From Iodidimonas muriae (GTDB lineage Bacteria > Pseudomonadota > Alphaproteobacteria > Sphingomonadales > Rhodothalassiaceae), in the NCBI RefSeq assembly GCF_014647255.1, contig NZ_BMOV01000002.1:124001-188000 (forward strand): a DNA stretch of 64,000 nucleotides. Direction: 5' to 3'. The position numbers were made by a program, and so were the translations under genes. Each line of letters starts with the position of its first letter. The first letter of the stretch is position 1. Of this stretch, positions 47,143 through 56,504 are shown piece by piece. The notes beneath the pieces were generated by a model. It saw only the letters and a program-made list of their open reading frames with translations, was not told the DNA's origin and did no database searches.

Positions 47143-48101
47143 GTGGCGTCTCCCCAACCTTTTGAGACATTTTGATCTTCTACGGCTTTTTCCCCGCCCA
47201 CCAGATGGACGAACACTTCATGCAGGCTGGGCTCGATCATCGAGAAATGCGCAATTTCGATGCGATGTTCCATACAGCGCCCCACCAGTTCTTCTGTGCT
47301 CACCCTGCCTTGGGTGACGATTTCCCACTCCATCACTCCATTTTCTTCGGAAATCGGGGTTACATCGCGCACCGCTTCCAGCTCGTGCAAGGCCATAATG
47401 TCATCTTTGGTGCGCAGCAAAATGCGCGGGGTCAACAAGCGCTTTGCCTCCCCTACGGTGCCATTGAACACATCGCGACCATGGGCAATCAGCCCGATTC
47501 GGTCGCATAAGCGTTCCGCATGTTGCATCACATGGGTAGAGAATATGATCGTTTTCCCAGCCTGCTTCATATCCATCAACAGGTCTTCCAACACCTGCTG
47601 GTTGACCGGATCAAGGCCCGAAAATGGCTCATCCAACACCACAAGATCGGGATCATGAACCATGGTGGACAAAACCTGCACCTTTTGCGCCATACCTTTG
47701 GACAATTGCTTGACGCGCTTTTTTGCCGCATCCGCCAGCCCATAACGCTCTAGAAGCTCTCCGGCGCGCCGCTTTGCACTGGCACCATCCATGCCCTTCA
47801 ATTGCCCCAGATAGGCAATCACATTTTGCGCCGACATATTCTTGTAAAGGCCACGCTCTTCCGGCAAATATCCAACGCGGTGCGATACAGAGAGCGCAGA
47901 TTGCGCACCCAAGATTTGTCTGGTGCCGCGATCAGGGTCGATAATGCCCAGCATGATTCGAATGCTGGTGGTTTTTCCGGCCCCATTGGGCCCGAGAAAA
48001 CCATAGACCTGTCCCGGTTCCACCTGCATCGAGACATCTTCAACTGCAATATGATCGCCAAAACGCTTGTGGATATTGGATAATTCAACAATGGGGGCCA
48101 T
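47139..48101 (-). CDS. ABC exporter ATP-binding protein
   Basis: A 320-residue ATPase. Walker A GPNGAGKTT is at residues 37-45. The signature is LSKGMAQKVQ rather than LSGGQ, as is common in NatA-type exporters, and Walker B is LVVLDEPFSGLDP. A C-terminal extension of about 90 residues follows the H-loop (FSTHVMQHAE). GGAG before the ATG at 48101 fixes the start. It pairs with the permease at 45550. Confidence 0.93.
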   Translation of the reverse strand: MAPIVELSNIHKRFGDHIAVEDVSMQVEPGQVYGFLGPNGAGKTTSIRIMLGIIDPDRGTRQILGAQSALSVSHRVGYLPEERGLYKNMSAQNVIAYLGQLKGMDGASAKRRAGELLERYGLADAAKKRVKQLSKGMAQKVQVLSTMVHDPDLVVLDEPFSGLDPVNQQVLEDLLMDMKQAGKTIIFSTHVMQHAERLCDRIGLIAHGRDVFNGTVGEAKRLLTPRILLRTKDDIMALHELEAVRDVTPISEENGVMEWEIVTQGRVSTEELVGRCMEHRIEIAHFSMIEPSLHEVFVHLVGGEKAVEDQNVSKGWGDAT

Positions 48102-48209
48102 AGTGTCTCCGGAAAATAGAACGCACAAGATCGTGAGCGTCTGACGTTACAATAAGATGGGGCTGATGCAATCCTTGATGTTTATGTCTGTAAAGCATGA
48201 GACGGACCG

Positions 48210-48878
48210 ATGATGCGGGTGTTGTATCATAGCTGGCTTGAAGCCGGATCGCTTTTAACGCGAATTGTTTTGGCAGAAAAAATGCTGGAAACCCATTTAA
48301 GGCTGGAAAAGCCATGGGAGCGGCGGGCCGAATTTCTGCGTCTCAATCCAGCGGGCACGGTTCCGGTTCTGGTGGAAGACAAAACTGTCTTTTGCGATGC
48401 CATGGCCATTTGCGAATATCTTGATGAATCCAATCCCAGCCCCCCCCTGATCGGTGAAGATCCCAAGGCGCGGGCCGAAGTGCGCCGACTGACAAGCTGG
48501 TTCATGGGCAAATATCAGGTGGAGGTGACAGCCCATCTGATAACGGAAAAGCTGATGAAGCGCTTTTTACGTATGGGAGAGCCGGACAGTGGGGCCATCC
48601 GTTCGGCGCATCATAATTTGAAAATCCATATGGATTATCTGGACTTCCTGACCGAACGCCGCAATTATCTGGCCGGGCCGCAGTTCAGCCTTGCCGATGC
48701 CGCCTGCGCCGCCCAGATTTCCATTGCCGATTATTTTGCCGATGTGCCATGGGACCGCCATCAAAGCGCGCGAGAATGGTATATGCGAGTGAAATCAAGG
48801 CGCTCTGTGCGGCTGTTGCTGAAAGATCGTATTCCCGGCCTTATCCCGCCCAAACACTATGAAAGGCCCGACTTTTGA
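48210..48878 (+). CDS. Glutathione S-transferase family protein
   Basis: A 222-residue GST-fold protein. N-terminal thioredoxin-like domain (LYHSWLEAGSLLTRIVLAE, then NPAGTVPVLVED and DAMAICEYLDE) and a C-terminal helical domain (FSLADAACAAQISIADYF). Serine or cysteine at the glutathione site is not typical, and WLEAG stands where SPYSQ-like motifs are expected. The role is unclear. It overlaps queG by 4 bases; this pairing of GST and queG is known in alphaproteobacteria as I recall. Confidence 0.88.
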   Translation: MMRVLYHSWLEAGSLLTRIVLAEKMLETHLRLEKPWERRAEFLRLNPAGTVPVLVEDKTVFCDAMAICEYLDESNPSPPLIGEDPKARAEVRRLTSWFMGKYQVEVTAHLITEKLMKRFLRMGEPDSGAIRSAHHNLKIHMDYLDFLTERRNYLAGPQFSLADAACAAQISIADYFADVPWDRHQSAREWYMRVKSRRSVRLLLKDRIPGLIPPKHYERPDF

Positions 48879-50059
48879 GCGCCTCTCCCCCCCCTCTACC
48901 TTTGGAGGATAACCTGCGCGAATACGCCCTTGGGCTTGGCTTTGATGCGGTGGGCATCGCTGATCCCGACGCTGTGGCAGGGGCAGGGCTGCGGCTGGAT
49001 CGCTATCTGGAATTGGGCCGCCATGGAGAGATGGGCTGGATGGCCGACAAGGCCGACCGCCGCCGTCATCCCAAGGCTTTATGGCCCGATGTGCGGTCGG
49101 TGATGATGCTGGGCCTGAATTACGGACCCGCCCAAAATCCGTTGCAACAACTCGACTGGCGCCAAAAAGGCACGTTATCGGTTTATGCCCGCAACAAGGA
49201 TTATCACGATCTGATCAAGGGTCGCCTGCGCCAATTGGCACGGTGGGTGGTGGACAAACACAAAGCACAAGTAAAGCTGTTTGTGGATACCGCCCCGGTA
49301 ATGGAAAAACCCTTGGCCGAAGCGGCAGGCCTTGGCTGGCAAGGCAAGCACACCAATCTGGTTTCGCCCGATTATGGTAGCTGGTTGTTTTTGGGAGCGC
49401 TGTTCACCTCACTCGATCTAAGCCCCGATCACAGCCCCGGCGATCATTGCGGGTCGTGCCGCCGTTGCCTTGATATTTGCCCCACCAAGGCATTCCCCGC
49501 GCCCTATCAACTGGATGCGCGGCGGTGCATTTCCTATCTCACCATTGAATATAAAGGCCATATTGCCCGCGAATTTCGCAAAGCCATGGGCAACCGCATC
49601 TATGGCTGTGACGATTGTCTCGCCGTTTGTCCGTGGAATAAATTTGCACAGAAAACCAAGGATGTGGCGTTTTTCCCGCGTACCGAATTGGCGGCCCCCG
49701 ATCTGGCCGATCTGGCTGATCTGGATGATGCGGACTTTCGCGCGGTGTTTGCCGGATCGCCCATCAAACGCACCGGACGCGACCGCTTTGTACGCAATGT
49801 GATGATTGCCTTGGGCAACAGTGCCGATCCCACGCTCTTGCCCGTGATAGAGGCCCGGCTTCACGACGAATCCCCACTGGTGCGGGCCATGGCTGTCTGG
49901 GCGGTGCATCAACTGGCCACACCCGACCGGTTGGCCTCCCTACGCGCACAGCATCTTCCCACCGAAACCGATCCGGCGGTAATCGCCGAATGGGCCGGAG
50001 AGGCCGACAAGGCAGGCCAGAATCAAATCCTGGCCAAAGCCCTAGAGACTCGGTCTTAA
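48875..50059 (+). CDS. queG: Epoxyqueuosine reductase
   Basis: A 394-residue cobalamin- and Fe-S-dependent enzyme that makes queuosine in tRNA anticodons. Two [4Fe-4S] motifs: CGSCRRCLDICPTKAF near residue 192 and CDDCLAVCPWNKFA near residue 245. The N-terminal LGFDAVGIADPD and the C-terminal HEAT-repeat part (DPTLLPVIEARL) are as in the family. The TTG start overlaps the end of the GST gene. Confidence 0.97.
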   Translation: MSASPPPLPLEDNLREYALGLGFDAVGIADPDAVAGAGLRLDRYLELGRHGEMGWMADKADRRRHPKALWPDVRSVMMLGLNYGPAQNPLQQLDWRQKGTLSVYARNKDYHDLIKGRLRQLARWVVDKHKAQVKLFVDTAPVMEKPLAEAAGLGWQGKHTNLVSPDYGSWLFLGALFTSLDLSPDHSPGDHCGSCRRCLDICPTKAFPAPYQLDARRCISYLTIEYKGHIAREFRKAMGNRIYGCDDCLAVCPWNKFAQKTKDVAFFPRTELAAPDLADLADLDDADFRAVFAGSPIKRTGRDRFVRNVMIALGNSADPTLLPVIEARLHDESPLVRAMAVWAVHQLATPDRLASLRAQHLPTETDPAVIAEWAGEADKAGQNQILAKALETRS

Positions 50060-51054
50060 AGCCATTCCCCCAACACCCGATCAGGCGGCGCATGACCATC
50101 GGCAAAGGTTTTGATATTAATCAGCACCTTTTCGCCCATATCAACCCGCGCTTCATGCGTTGCCGATCCCATATGCGGTAAGGCCACCACGGTATTAAGC
50201 GCCAACAATTTTGGATTGACCGCCGGTTCGTGTTCATAGACATCCAAACCTGCTCCGGCCAATTCGCCCGCTTCCAGCATCCGCAACAGGGCATTTTCAT
50301 CCACCACTTCGCCGCGCGCCGTATTCACCACATAGGCATGGGGCCGAAGCTGCTTCAATCGCCGCGCCGACAATAGATGAAATGTCGCCGGTGTGTGGGG
50401 GCAATGGATGGAAATCACATCGGCGCGGGCCAACATCTGATCAAGGCTTTCCCACCATGTGGCTTCCAGATCCTGTTCCACCTGCTGTGGCAGGCGGCGG
50501 CGATTGTGATAATGGATCTGCATGCCAAAAGCCCGGGCGCGGCGTGCCACCGCCTGACCGATCCGGCCCATGCCGATAATCCCCAGCCGCTTGCCCCACA
50601 GCCTGCGGCCCAGCAACCCGGTGGGCGACCAGCCCTCCCATTCACCACTTTCCAGCAAGCGCACGCCTTCCACCAGACGACGCGGCACCGCCAGGATCAG
50701 CGCCATGGTCATATCGGCGGTATCTTCCGTTAGCACCCCCGGTGTATTGGTGACGGTGATGCCGCGCTGACGGGCGCTGGCCAGATCGATATGATCCACC
50801 CCATTGCCAAAATTGGCGATAAGCTTCAGCTGCGGGCCTGCATGGGCAAGAATAGCTGCATCGATTTTATCTGTCACCGTGGGAACAAGCACATCCGCCT
50901 CGCCCACCGCTTCGATCAATTGCGCCGCGCTCATGGGCTGATCATCGGTATTGAGCCGTACATCGAACAACTCGGCCATGCGCGTTTCAATGGGTTCAGG
51001 CAAGCGCCTGCTCACAATAACGCGGGGTTTGGATGTCTTTTGAGCCTCGCTCAT
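50056..51054 (-). CDS. D-2-hydroxyacid dehydrogenase (glyoxylate/hydroxypyruvate reductase type)
   Basis: A 332-residue NAD(P)-dependent enzyme. The Rossmann motif is GIIGMGRIGQAVARRARAF. Catalytic Arg is in NTARGEVVDE, Glu in EHEPAV, and His in ALPHMGSATHE. Best fit is glyoxylate or hydroxypyruvate reductase (GyaR type) rather than phosphoglycerate dehydrogenase, since the ACT domain is absent. It converges on queG, overlapping by 4 bases at the 3' ends. Confidence 0.9.
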   Translation of the reverse strand: MSEAQKTSKPRVIVSRRLPEPIETRMAELFDVRLNTDDQPMSAAQLIEAVGEADVLVPTVTDKIDAAILAHAGPQLKLIANFGNGVDHIDLASARQRGITVTNTPGVLTEDTADMTMALILAVPRRLVEGVRLLESGEWEGWSPTGLLGRRLWGKRLGIIGMGRIGQAVARRARAFGMQIHYHNRRRLPQQVEQDLEATWWESLDQMLARADVISIHCPHTPATFHLLSARRLKQLRPHAYVVNTARGEVVDENALLRMLEAGELAGAGLDVYEHEPAVNPKLLALNTVVALPHMGSATHEARVDMGEKVLINIKTFADGHAPPDRVLGEWL

Positions 51055-51217
51055 CAGCGGTCGATCCTTCAGTTGCCATGCCGGGTGCGGATAGAAGAAG
51101 TACAGAGATCAAAAAAGACGTGCGGAAAGCTCTCCAAATTTCCTCTGTGGTTTTCCCTAGCAGATCGCGCGCCTGCTTTCAAAGTATCAACAAGACTATC
51201 ATGCTATGAACAGGCTC

Positions 51218-51245
51218 TTGACCCTCCAAGCCGGACGGTTAAATT
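51218..51245 (+). promoter_or_regulatory. Promoter candidate before SH3-domain gene
   Basis: TTGACC (51218-51223), 16 bases, then TAAATT (51240-51245). It lies just upstream of the GTG at 51284 and inside the longer open frame, so it argues for the shorter start. Confidence 0.45.
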
Positions 51246-51283
51246 CGCCCCGTCCATTTATGTTGCCAAAAGGGAACCAAACG

Positions 51284-51805
51284 GTGATCCGCAGATTTTT
51301 CTTCTCCTGCTTTTTGATATTGGCAACCACCGTCCCCATAAGCCAGGGGCGGGCACAAATGATCGATGCCGGGGAAAGACTGCCCGGTGCCTCTGGCTTG
51401 CCTTTGCCGCGCTTTGTCTCATTGGCTTCAGGCGAAGCGAATATGCGCACCGGACCGGGCGAGCAATATCCCATTCTATGGACCTATGTCCGCCGCACCT
51501 TACCGCTTGAAATTACCGCGGAATATGGCAATTGGCGGCGGGTGCGCGATAAAGACGGCACCCAAGGCTGGATGCATTCGGCTCTGCTATCTGGCGCCCG
51601 CACCGCTTTGGTAACCGGCGGCACCCGCAGTCTTTATGGAAAACCCCGGCCCGCCAGCACAGAAATCATGCGAGCAGAGTCGGGGGTGATTGTATCATTG
51701 GATCGCTGTCTGCCCCAATGGTGCCGGGTATCTTTGGCTGGCCGCACGGCATGGATAAACCGCACGGCCATTTGGGGTACTTACCGCGATGAAGTGATTG
51801 AATAG
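51284..51805 (+). CDS. Exported SH3-domain protein
   Basis: A 173-residue protein. Signal peptide IRRFFFSCFLILATTVPISQG, then a bacterial SH3 domain (LASGEANMRTGPGEQYPILW, LEITAEYGNWRRVRDKDG). A second similar segment is in the C-terminal half (LVTGGTRSLYGKPRP, CRVSLAGRTAWINRT). Such domains bind peptidoglycan or peptides in the periplasm. GTG 51284 has AAGGGA upstream and a promoter candidate before it; an ATG at 51206 gives a longer frame. Two cysteines (CLPQWC) may form a disulfide. Confidence 0.85.
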   Translation: MIRRFFFSCFLILATTVPISQGRAQMIDAGERLPGASGLPLPRFVSLASGEANMRTGPGEQYPILWTYVRRTLPLEITAEYGNWRRVRDKDGTQGWMHSALLSGARTALVTGGTRSLYGKPRPASTEIMRAESGVIVSLDRCLPQWCRVSLAGRTAWINRTAIWGTYRDEVIE

Positions 51806-51827
51806 CTGCCCAAACCGCGATTCCGGC

Positions 51828-52271
51828 CTATTCGTCGATATACATCACCACATGCACCCCGGCCATACGCGCCCCTTTCGGGGGTTGCGGCAGGTGCGAT
51901 ACCACCACATCTTCTTTGGGCACATCATAAAGCGCACCCGTGGCACAATTATAGAAATGATGATGCGAATCGGTGTTGGTATCGAAATAAATGCGTGACG
52001 AATCGATCACCAATTCATTCAAAAGCCCCGCTTCGGTAAACTGATGCAGGGTATTGTAAACTGTTGCCAAAGAGACTTTGACACCATCGGCCAAAGCTTC
52101 TTCATGGAGTTTTTCCGCCGTCACATGGCGTGCCTCACCGGAGTTGAACAGCAGTTTGGCCAAAGACAGCCTTTGGCGCGTTGGCCGTAGTCCGGCATCA
52201 CGCAACAAGTTCAAGCTCGCAGCATAGGGTCTGACAGCCTGACTTTGTGTCAGTCCTTCTGGAAATATCAT
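51828..52271 (-). CDS. irr: Iron response regulator Irr (Fur family)
   Basis: A 147-residue Fur-family protein. The winged helix is LRDAGLRPTRQRLSLAKLLF with LATVYNTLHQFTEAGLL as the recognition region. A triple-His metal or heme site, DSHHHFYNC, is present. The CxxC structural-zinc pairs of Fur, Zur and PerR are absent, which points to Irr. Irr represses or activates iron and heme genes when iron is low. It could control the TonB-receptor cassette at 2.8-7.0 kb, though that is speculation. AAGGGAG lies before the ATG. Confidence 0.85.
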   Translation of the reverse strand: MIFPEGLTQSQAVRPYAASLNLLRDAGLRPTRQRLSLAKLLFNSGEARHVTAEKLHEEALADGVKVSLATVYNTLHQFTEAGLLNELVIDSSRIYFDTNTDSHHHFYNCATGALYDVPKEDVVVSHLPQPPKGARMAGVHVVMYIDE

Positions 52272-52378
52272 CTCTACGTCTCCCTTGCCTGCAGGGGGTA
52301 TAGAAACAGAATGACCTGTTAACCATCTATTTACAAGATGATACTGTGTAATTCTTTAAAATACAATTTTGCTCCCGA

Positions 52379-53773
52379 TCAGTCCCCCGTCAGAATCCGG
52401 TCCACAAGCTGTTTCACCGTTGGCACAAAGCCATTTGAATAAAAGGGATCTTCGGCAAAGCGATAGGCATTATGTCCGGCAAAGACCAGATTGTCCTCAA
52501 GGCTTTTCCCATGGGCAACATCTTGCAAGGTTTTCTGGATACAGAAACTTCTGGGGTCGGTTTTCCGGCCCGTCGAGTTTTTCTCGTTATCGGCCCAGTT
52601 GGAAAATTGGCATTGCGACAGACACCCCATGCAATCCGCCTGATCCTTACGGATCTCATCGCGGCACTCGGTGGTCACAAACACCAAGGTATTGTCCGGG
52701 GTTTTCATCGCTTCGGTAAACCCCTGGGCAATCCATGCCTTTGCCCGTTGCTCATCAGACTTTGTCACGTAAAATTTGCGCCGTGAGCCATCGGTCAATA
52801 GCGTGTCATGTTCGCCCACATTCTGCGTGGAATACGCAATCTGGCGGTCGCTGCGCCCCACAAGCGCATTCAAGAAGCGATTTTTAATGGCCGAAGAATA
52901 AAAGCCGGTGGGCGAAAATTTGTGAAGCAGCACATCGCCGTCTTTCAGCGTCATCAGCATCCGCTTCCATTTTTCGGGAATCGGGCTTTCACGCGTCACC
53001 AAAGGTCGGGTGCCAAACTGGAAGGCGATAGGGCCAAGTTCGGGATTGTCCACCCAATCTTGCCATTCGCGCAAGAACCACACGCCGCCCGCCATGATGA
53101 TCGGCACTTCTGGGCAGCCCGCATCACGCATTGTCTGGCGCAATTGAACCACACGCGGATAGGGATCTTCCGGGATGTTCGGATCTTCGGAATTGGACAG
53201 GCCATTATGACCGCCCGCCCGCCACGGATCTTCATAAACCACTGCGCCCAGATAGCTGGAAAACTTGTTATAGGCGCGCTTCCATAAGGCGCGAAATGCC
53301 CGCCCCGAAGAAACGATGGGATAATAATGCACCCCATAGCCCGCACAAATTTCCGCCAGCTTATAAGGCATCCCGGCGCCGCATGTCACACCGTGCACAA
53401 GCTCGCGCGTTTTTTCCAAAACGCCTTGCAACACCCTTTGTGCGCCGCCCATTTCCCATAGGACATTGATATTGATCGCCCCAAGGCCCCGCGATGTTTC
53501 ATAGGCACGGCGCACCTGTTCAACGCCGCCATCAATGGCATAGCGCACCAGCTCTTCATGGCGTTCGCGGCGGGTACGGCCATAATATATCTGCGGGATA
53601 ATTTGCCCGTTTTCATCATAGGAATCCGCATTGACAGCCGACACCGTACCAACGCCACCCGCAGCCGCCCACGGGCCGGACGAGGCTCCGCTGGTGACAG
53701 CAATGCCTTTCCCTCCTTCGATCAAGGGAAGAAGCTCTTTGCCGCCAAGGCGGATTGCATTCAGTGCCTTCAC
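52379..53773 (-). CDS. NMO-like flavin oxidoreductase with C-terminal Fe-S motif
   Basis: A 464-residue TIM-barrel flavoprotein of the nitronate monooxygenase/2-nitropropane dioxygenase type (GIAVTSGASSGPWAAAGGVG, TCGAGMPYKLAE, VPIIMAGGVWFL). The C-terminal part adds CxxCxxxC-x22-C at C381, C384, C388 and C411, the spacing style of a [4Fe-4S] site. The frame opens at 53836, but GTG 53773 has GGAG seven bases before it. Substrate unknown; the extra cluster suggests an electron-transfer enzyme rather than a plain nitronate monooxygenase. Confidence 0.88.
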   Translation of the reverse strand: MKALNAIRLGGKELLPLIEGGKGIAVTSGASSGPWAAAGGVGTVSAVNADSYDENGQIIPQIYYGRTRRERHEELVRYAIDGGVEQVRRAYETSRGLGAININVLWEMGGAQRVLQGVLEKTRELVHGVTCGAGMPYKLAEICAGYGVHYYPIVSSGRAFRALWKRAYNKFSSYLGAVVYEDPWRAGGHNGLSNSEDPNIPEDPYPRVVQLRQTMRDAGCPEVPIIMAGGVWFLREWQDWVDNPELGPIAFQFGTRPLVTRESPIPEKWKRMLMTLKDGDVLLHKFSPTGFYSSAIKNRFLNALVGRSDRQIAYSTQNVGEHDTLLTDGSRRKFYVTKSDEQRAKAWIAQGFTEAMKTPDNTLVFVTTECRDEIRKDQADCMGCLSQCQFSNWADNEKNSTGRKTDPRSFCIQKTLQDVAHGKSLEDNLVFAGHNAYRFAEDPFYSNGFVPTVKQLVDRILTGD

Positions 53774-53837
53774 AATACATCTCCAAGCAGACAAACACGC
53801 AGATTTGACTAAAACAAAATCTGATGGAAAATACAAA

Positions 53838-53872
53838 CGCCGAGATGGTCAATAACCATCCCGGCGCCTTTT
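53838..53872 (-). terminator. Intrinsic terminator after pnp
   Basis: A 12-bp stem with one mismatch (53838-53849 with 53855-53866) and a 5-base loop. On the minus strand it follows an A-run and is followed by TTTGTATTTT. It lies about 23 bases past the pnp stop codon. Confidence 0.7.
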
Positions 53873-53894
53873 TTGTCGCTATCGGGAAAGATGG

Positions 53895-56030
53895 TCAGTC
53901 CCGATTTTTGCCGCCCTTTGCGGGCCGTGTGTCTTCCAGCTCTTCGCCGGTTTCTTGATTAACAAGGCGCATGGACAACCGCACTTTACCACGATCATCA
54001 ATATCAAGCACCTTCACCTTCACCTGATCGCCTTCTTTGACGATGTCGGTGACTTTATCAACCCGATGATCGGCCAGTTCTGAAATATGCACCAGACCAT
54101 CACGGGTTCCGATGAAGTTCACGAACGCGCCGAAATCCATGATGCGGACAACCTTGCCATCGTAAATACGGCCCAGTTCCGGCTCGGCCACAATGCCTTC
54201 GATCCAGGCAAGGGCTTTCTTGATCGCTTCGGGGTCCGAGCTGGACACCTTGATCGAACCATCGTCTTCGATATCCACCTTCGCGCCGGTGGTTTCGACG
54301 ATTTCACGAATCACCTTACCGCCCGTGCCGATCACTTCGCGGATTTTTTCCTTGTTGATCTGCATGGTTTCAATGCGCGGCGCATTGGAGGAAAGCTCGG
54401 TGCGGGCACCGGTCAATGCCTTGTTCATTTCACCCAGAATATGGGCGCGGCCACCGCTGGCCTGAGCAAGCGCTTTTTCCATGATCTCTTCGGTGATCCC
54501 GGCGATCTTGATGTCCATCTGCAAAGAGGTAATCCCCTTTTCGGTTCCGGCCACCTTGAAATCCATATCGCCCAAATGATCTTCATCACCCAGAATGTCC
54601 GAGAGAACGGCGAACTTATCGCCTTCCTTGATCAGACCCATGGCAATGCCGGACACGGGACGCACCAACGGCACGCCGGCATCCATCATCGACAGGGACG
54701 AACCGCACACCGTCGCCATGGAAGACGAGCCGTTCGATTCGGTCACTTCCGAAACGATGCGGATGGTGTAGGGGAAAGACTCTTTCGACGGCAGAACCGC
54801 CTTCAAGGCCCGCCATGCCAGCTTGCCATGACCCACTTCCCGACGACCGGTGAAGCCCACACGGCCGGTTTCGCCAACGCTATAGGGCGGGAAGTTGTAA
54901 TGCAGCATGAAATGCTCACGATAAGAGCCTTCCAGCGCATCGATCAGCTGCTCATCATCGCCCGTTCCAAGGGTGGTCACCGCCAAAGCCTGCGTTTCAC
55001 CGCGGGTGAACAGGGCAGAGCCATGGGCACGGGGCAGAACGCCCACTTCGGAAACGATGGGGCGCACCTGATCAAGGGCACGGCCATCAATGCGGGGCTT
55101 TCCTGCAATGATATTGCCGCGCACGATGGTTTTTTCCATCGATTTGAGGATATCCCCCACCTTATCAAGGGCTTCGGCATCATCGGCCAAAGCCTCTTTC
55201 ACAGCCGCCTTCACCGCATCGATCTTGGCGCGGCGTTCTTGCTTTTCGGTGATGGCATAAGCCGCTTCCAGACCGGCGCGGGCCAGTTCGCCCACTTTGG
55301 CTTCCAAAGCCGAATTGTCGGGCTTTTCGGGCAGATCCCACGGCTCTTTCGCCGCTTCTTCCGCCAAGGCAATGATGGCATCAATCACCGGCTGCATCTG
55401 CTGATGGCCGAACATCACGGCCCCCAACATCACCGCTTCGTCCAGTTCCTTGGCTTCCGATTCCACCATCAAAACCGCATCCTGCGTTCCGGCAACAACC
55501 AGATCGAGGCTGCTGTCTGCCAGATCATCGGGAACCGGATTAAGCAGATAAGCACCATCCTTATAGCCGACGCGTGCGCCGCCAATGGGGCCAAAGAACG
55601 GAATACCCGACAGGGTCAGCGCCGCAGACGCCCCAACCATGGCAACCACATCGGGGTCGTTTTCCATGTCGTGGCTCAAAACGGTGCAGATCACCTGTGT
55701 GTCATTGCGGAATTCCGCAGGGAACAACGGGCGGATGGGGCGGTCGATCAAGCGCGAGGTCAGCGTCTCTTTTTCAGAAGGACGGCCTTCGCGCTTGAAG
55801 AAGCCGCCGGGGATCTTGCCGGCAGCATATGTTTTTTCCTGATAATTCACGGTCAGCGGAAAGAAATCCCGCCCCGGATCGGCTTGCTTCGCTGCCACAA
55901 CGGTACATAATACCGTCGTTTCGCCATAGGTGGCGACAACTGCGCCATCGGCCTGACGGGCAATGCGGCCCGTCTCAAGGGTAAGGGGACGTCCGCCCCA
56001 ATCGATGGTCTTGCGATAGATTTCGAACAT
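53895..56030 (-). CDS. pnp: Polyribonucleotide nucleotidyltransferase (PNPase)
   Basis: A 711-residue phosphorolytic 3'-5' exonuclease of the degradosome. Two RNase PH domains ([39 protein letters not shown]) are followed by KH (about 555-615, [20 protein letters not shown]) and S1 (about 620-690, [16 protein letters not shown]) domains. The frame opens at 56168, but the ATG at 56030 has GGAAG before it and matches the usual [16 protein letters not shown] start. It follows rpsO, as in many bacteria. Confidence 0.98.
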   Translation of the reverse strand: MFEIYRKTIDWGGRPLTLETGRIARQADGAVVATYGETTVLCTVVAAKQADPGRDFFPLTVNYQEKTYAAGKIPGGFFKREGRPSEKETLTSRLIDRPIRPLFPAEFRNDTQVICTVLSHDMENDPDVVAMVGASAALTLSGIPFFGPIGGARVGYKDGAYLLNPVPDDLADSSLDLVVAGTQDAVLMVESEAKELDEAVMLGAVMFGHQQMQPVIDAIIALAEEAAKEPWDLPEKPDNSALEAKVGELARAGLEAAYAITEKQERRAKIDAVKAAVKEALADDAEALDKVGDILKSMEKTIVRGNIIAGKPRIDGRALDQVRPIVSEVGVLPRAHGSALFTRGETQALAVTTLGTGDDEQLIDALEGSYREHFMLHYNFPPYSVGETGRVGFTGRREVGHGKLAWRALKAVLPSKESFPYTIRIVSEVTESNGSSSMATVCGSSLSMMDAGVPLVRPVSGIAMGLIKEGDKFAVLSDILGDEDHLGDMDFKVAGTEKGITSLQMDIKIAGITEEIMEKALAQASGGRAHILGEMNKALTGARTELSSNAPRIETMQINKEKIREVIGTGGKVIREIVETTGAKVDIEDDGSIKVSSSDPEAIKKALAWIEGIVAEPELGRIYDGKVVRIMDFGAFVNFIGTRDGLVHISELADHRVDKVTDIVKEGDQVKVKVLDIDDRGKVRLSMRLVNQETGEELEDTRPAKGGKNRD

Positions 56031-56176
56031 TCTTGCTTCCATACGGTCCTGGGGCCGATGGCCTTCCATCACGCCCCGGCGGGCACCCGGCCCACCCATT
56101 CCATTGTGTTTTACGCGCACACCCGCCGACGGATTTCGGCAAGCCCCGCGCCGACGGACAAGGTCCATCGGATCTT

Positions 56177-56209
56177 AAAAAAAGAGCCGGGCAATCGTAA
56201 ACCCGGCTC
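56177..56209 (-). terminator. Hairpin between rpsO and pnp
   Basis: GAGCCGGG / CCCGGCTC arms (56184-56191 and 56202-56209), loop of 10, followed on the minus strand by seven T. As between rpsO and pnp in other bacteria, it should give partial termination or serve as an RNA end. Confidence 0.85.
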
Positions 56210-56219
56210 CAAAACGTTC

Positions 56220-56489
56220 TTATTTGCGCAGTCCCAAACGTTTGATCAGGGCCGTATACCGGTTCTGATCCTTACGTTTGAGATAATCGAGCAAACGACG
56301 ACGCTGATTGACCATTTTCAGCAAACCACGGCGGGAATGATTGTCCTTGGCGTGGGTTTTGAAATGGCCGGTCAGGTTAGAAATGCGTTCGGTCAGAATA
56401 GCGACCTGAACTTCAGGTGACCCTGTGTCGCTTTCGGCCTGTGCGTAGTCTTTGATCAGCTCTTGCTTGCGCTCGGCAGTGATCGACAT
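56220..56489 (-). CDS. rpsO: 30S ribosomal protein S15
   Basis: An 89-residue S15: [37 protein letters not shown]. It binds the three-way junction of 16S rRNA. In other bacteria it controls its own mRNA through a structure near its start; no such structure could be confirmed here. It follows truB by 15 bases. Confidence 0.99.
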   Translation of the reverse strand: MSITAERKQELIKDYAQAESDTGSPEVQVAILTERISNLTGHFKTHAKDNHSRRGLLKMVNQRRRLLDYLKRKDQNRYTALIKRLGLRK

Positions 56490-56504
56490 CGATATACTCC
56501 ATCA

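Noticed and set aside
54087-55910. Plus-strand open frame of about 600 codons opposite pnp
   Set aside because: Antisense to the conserved pnp gene, His/Gly/Arg-rich with no domain or ribosome site; codon-bias artefact.
56031-56168. 46-codon extension of pnp
   Set aside because: Arg/Gly-rich lead unlike PNPase; GGAAG before ATG 56030 marks the true start.
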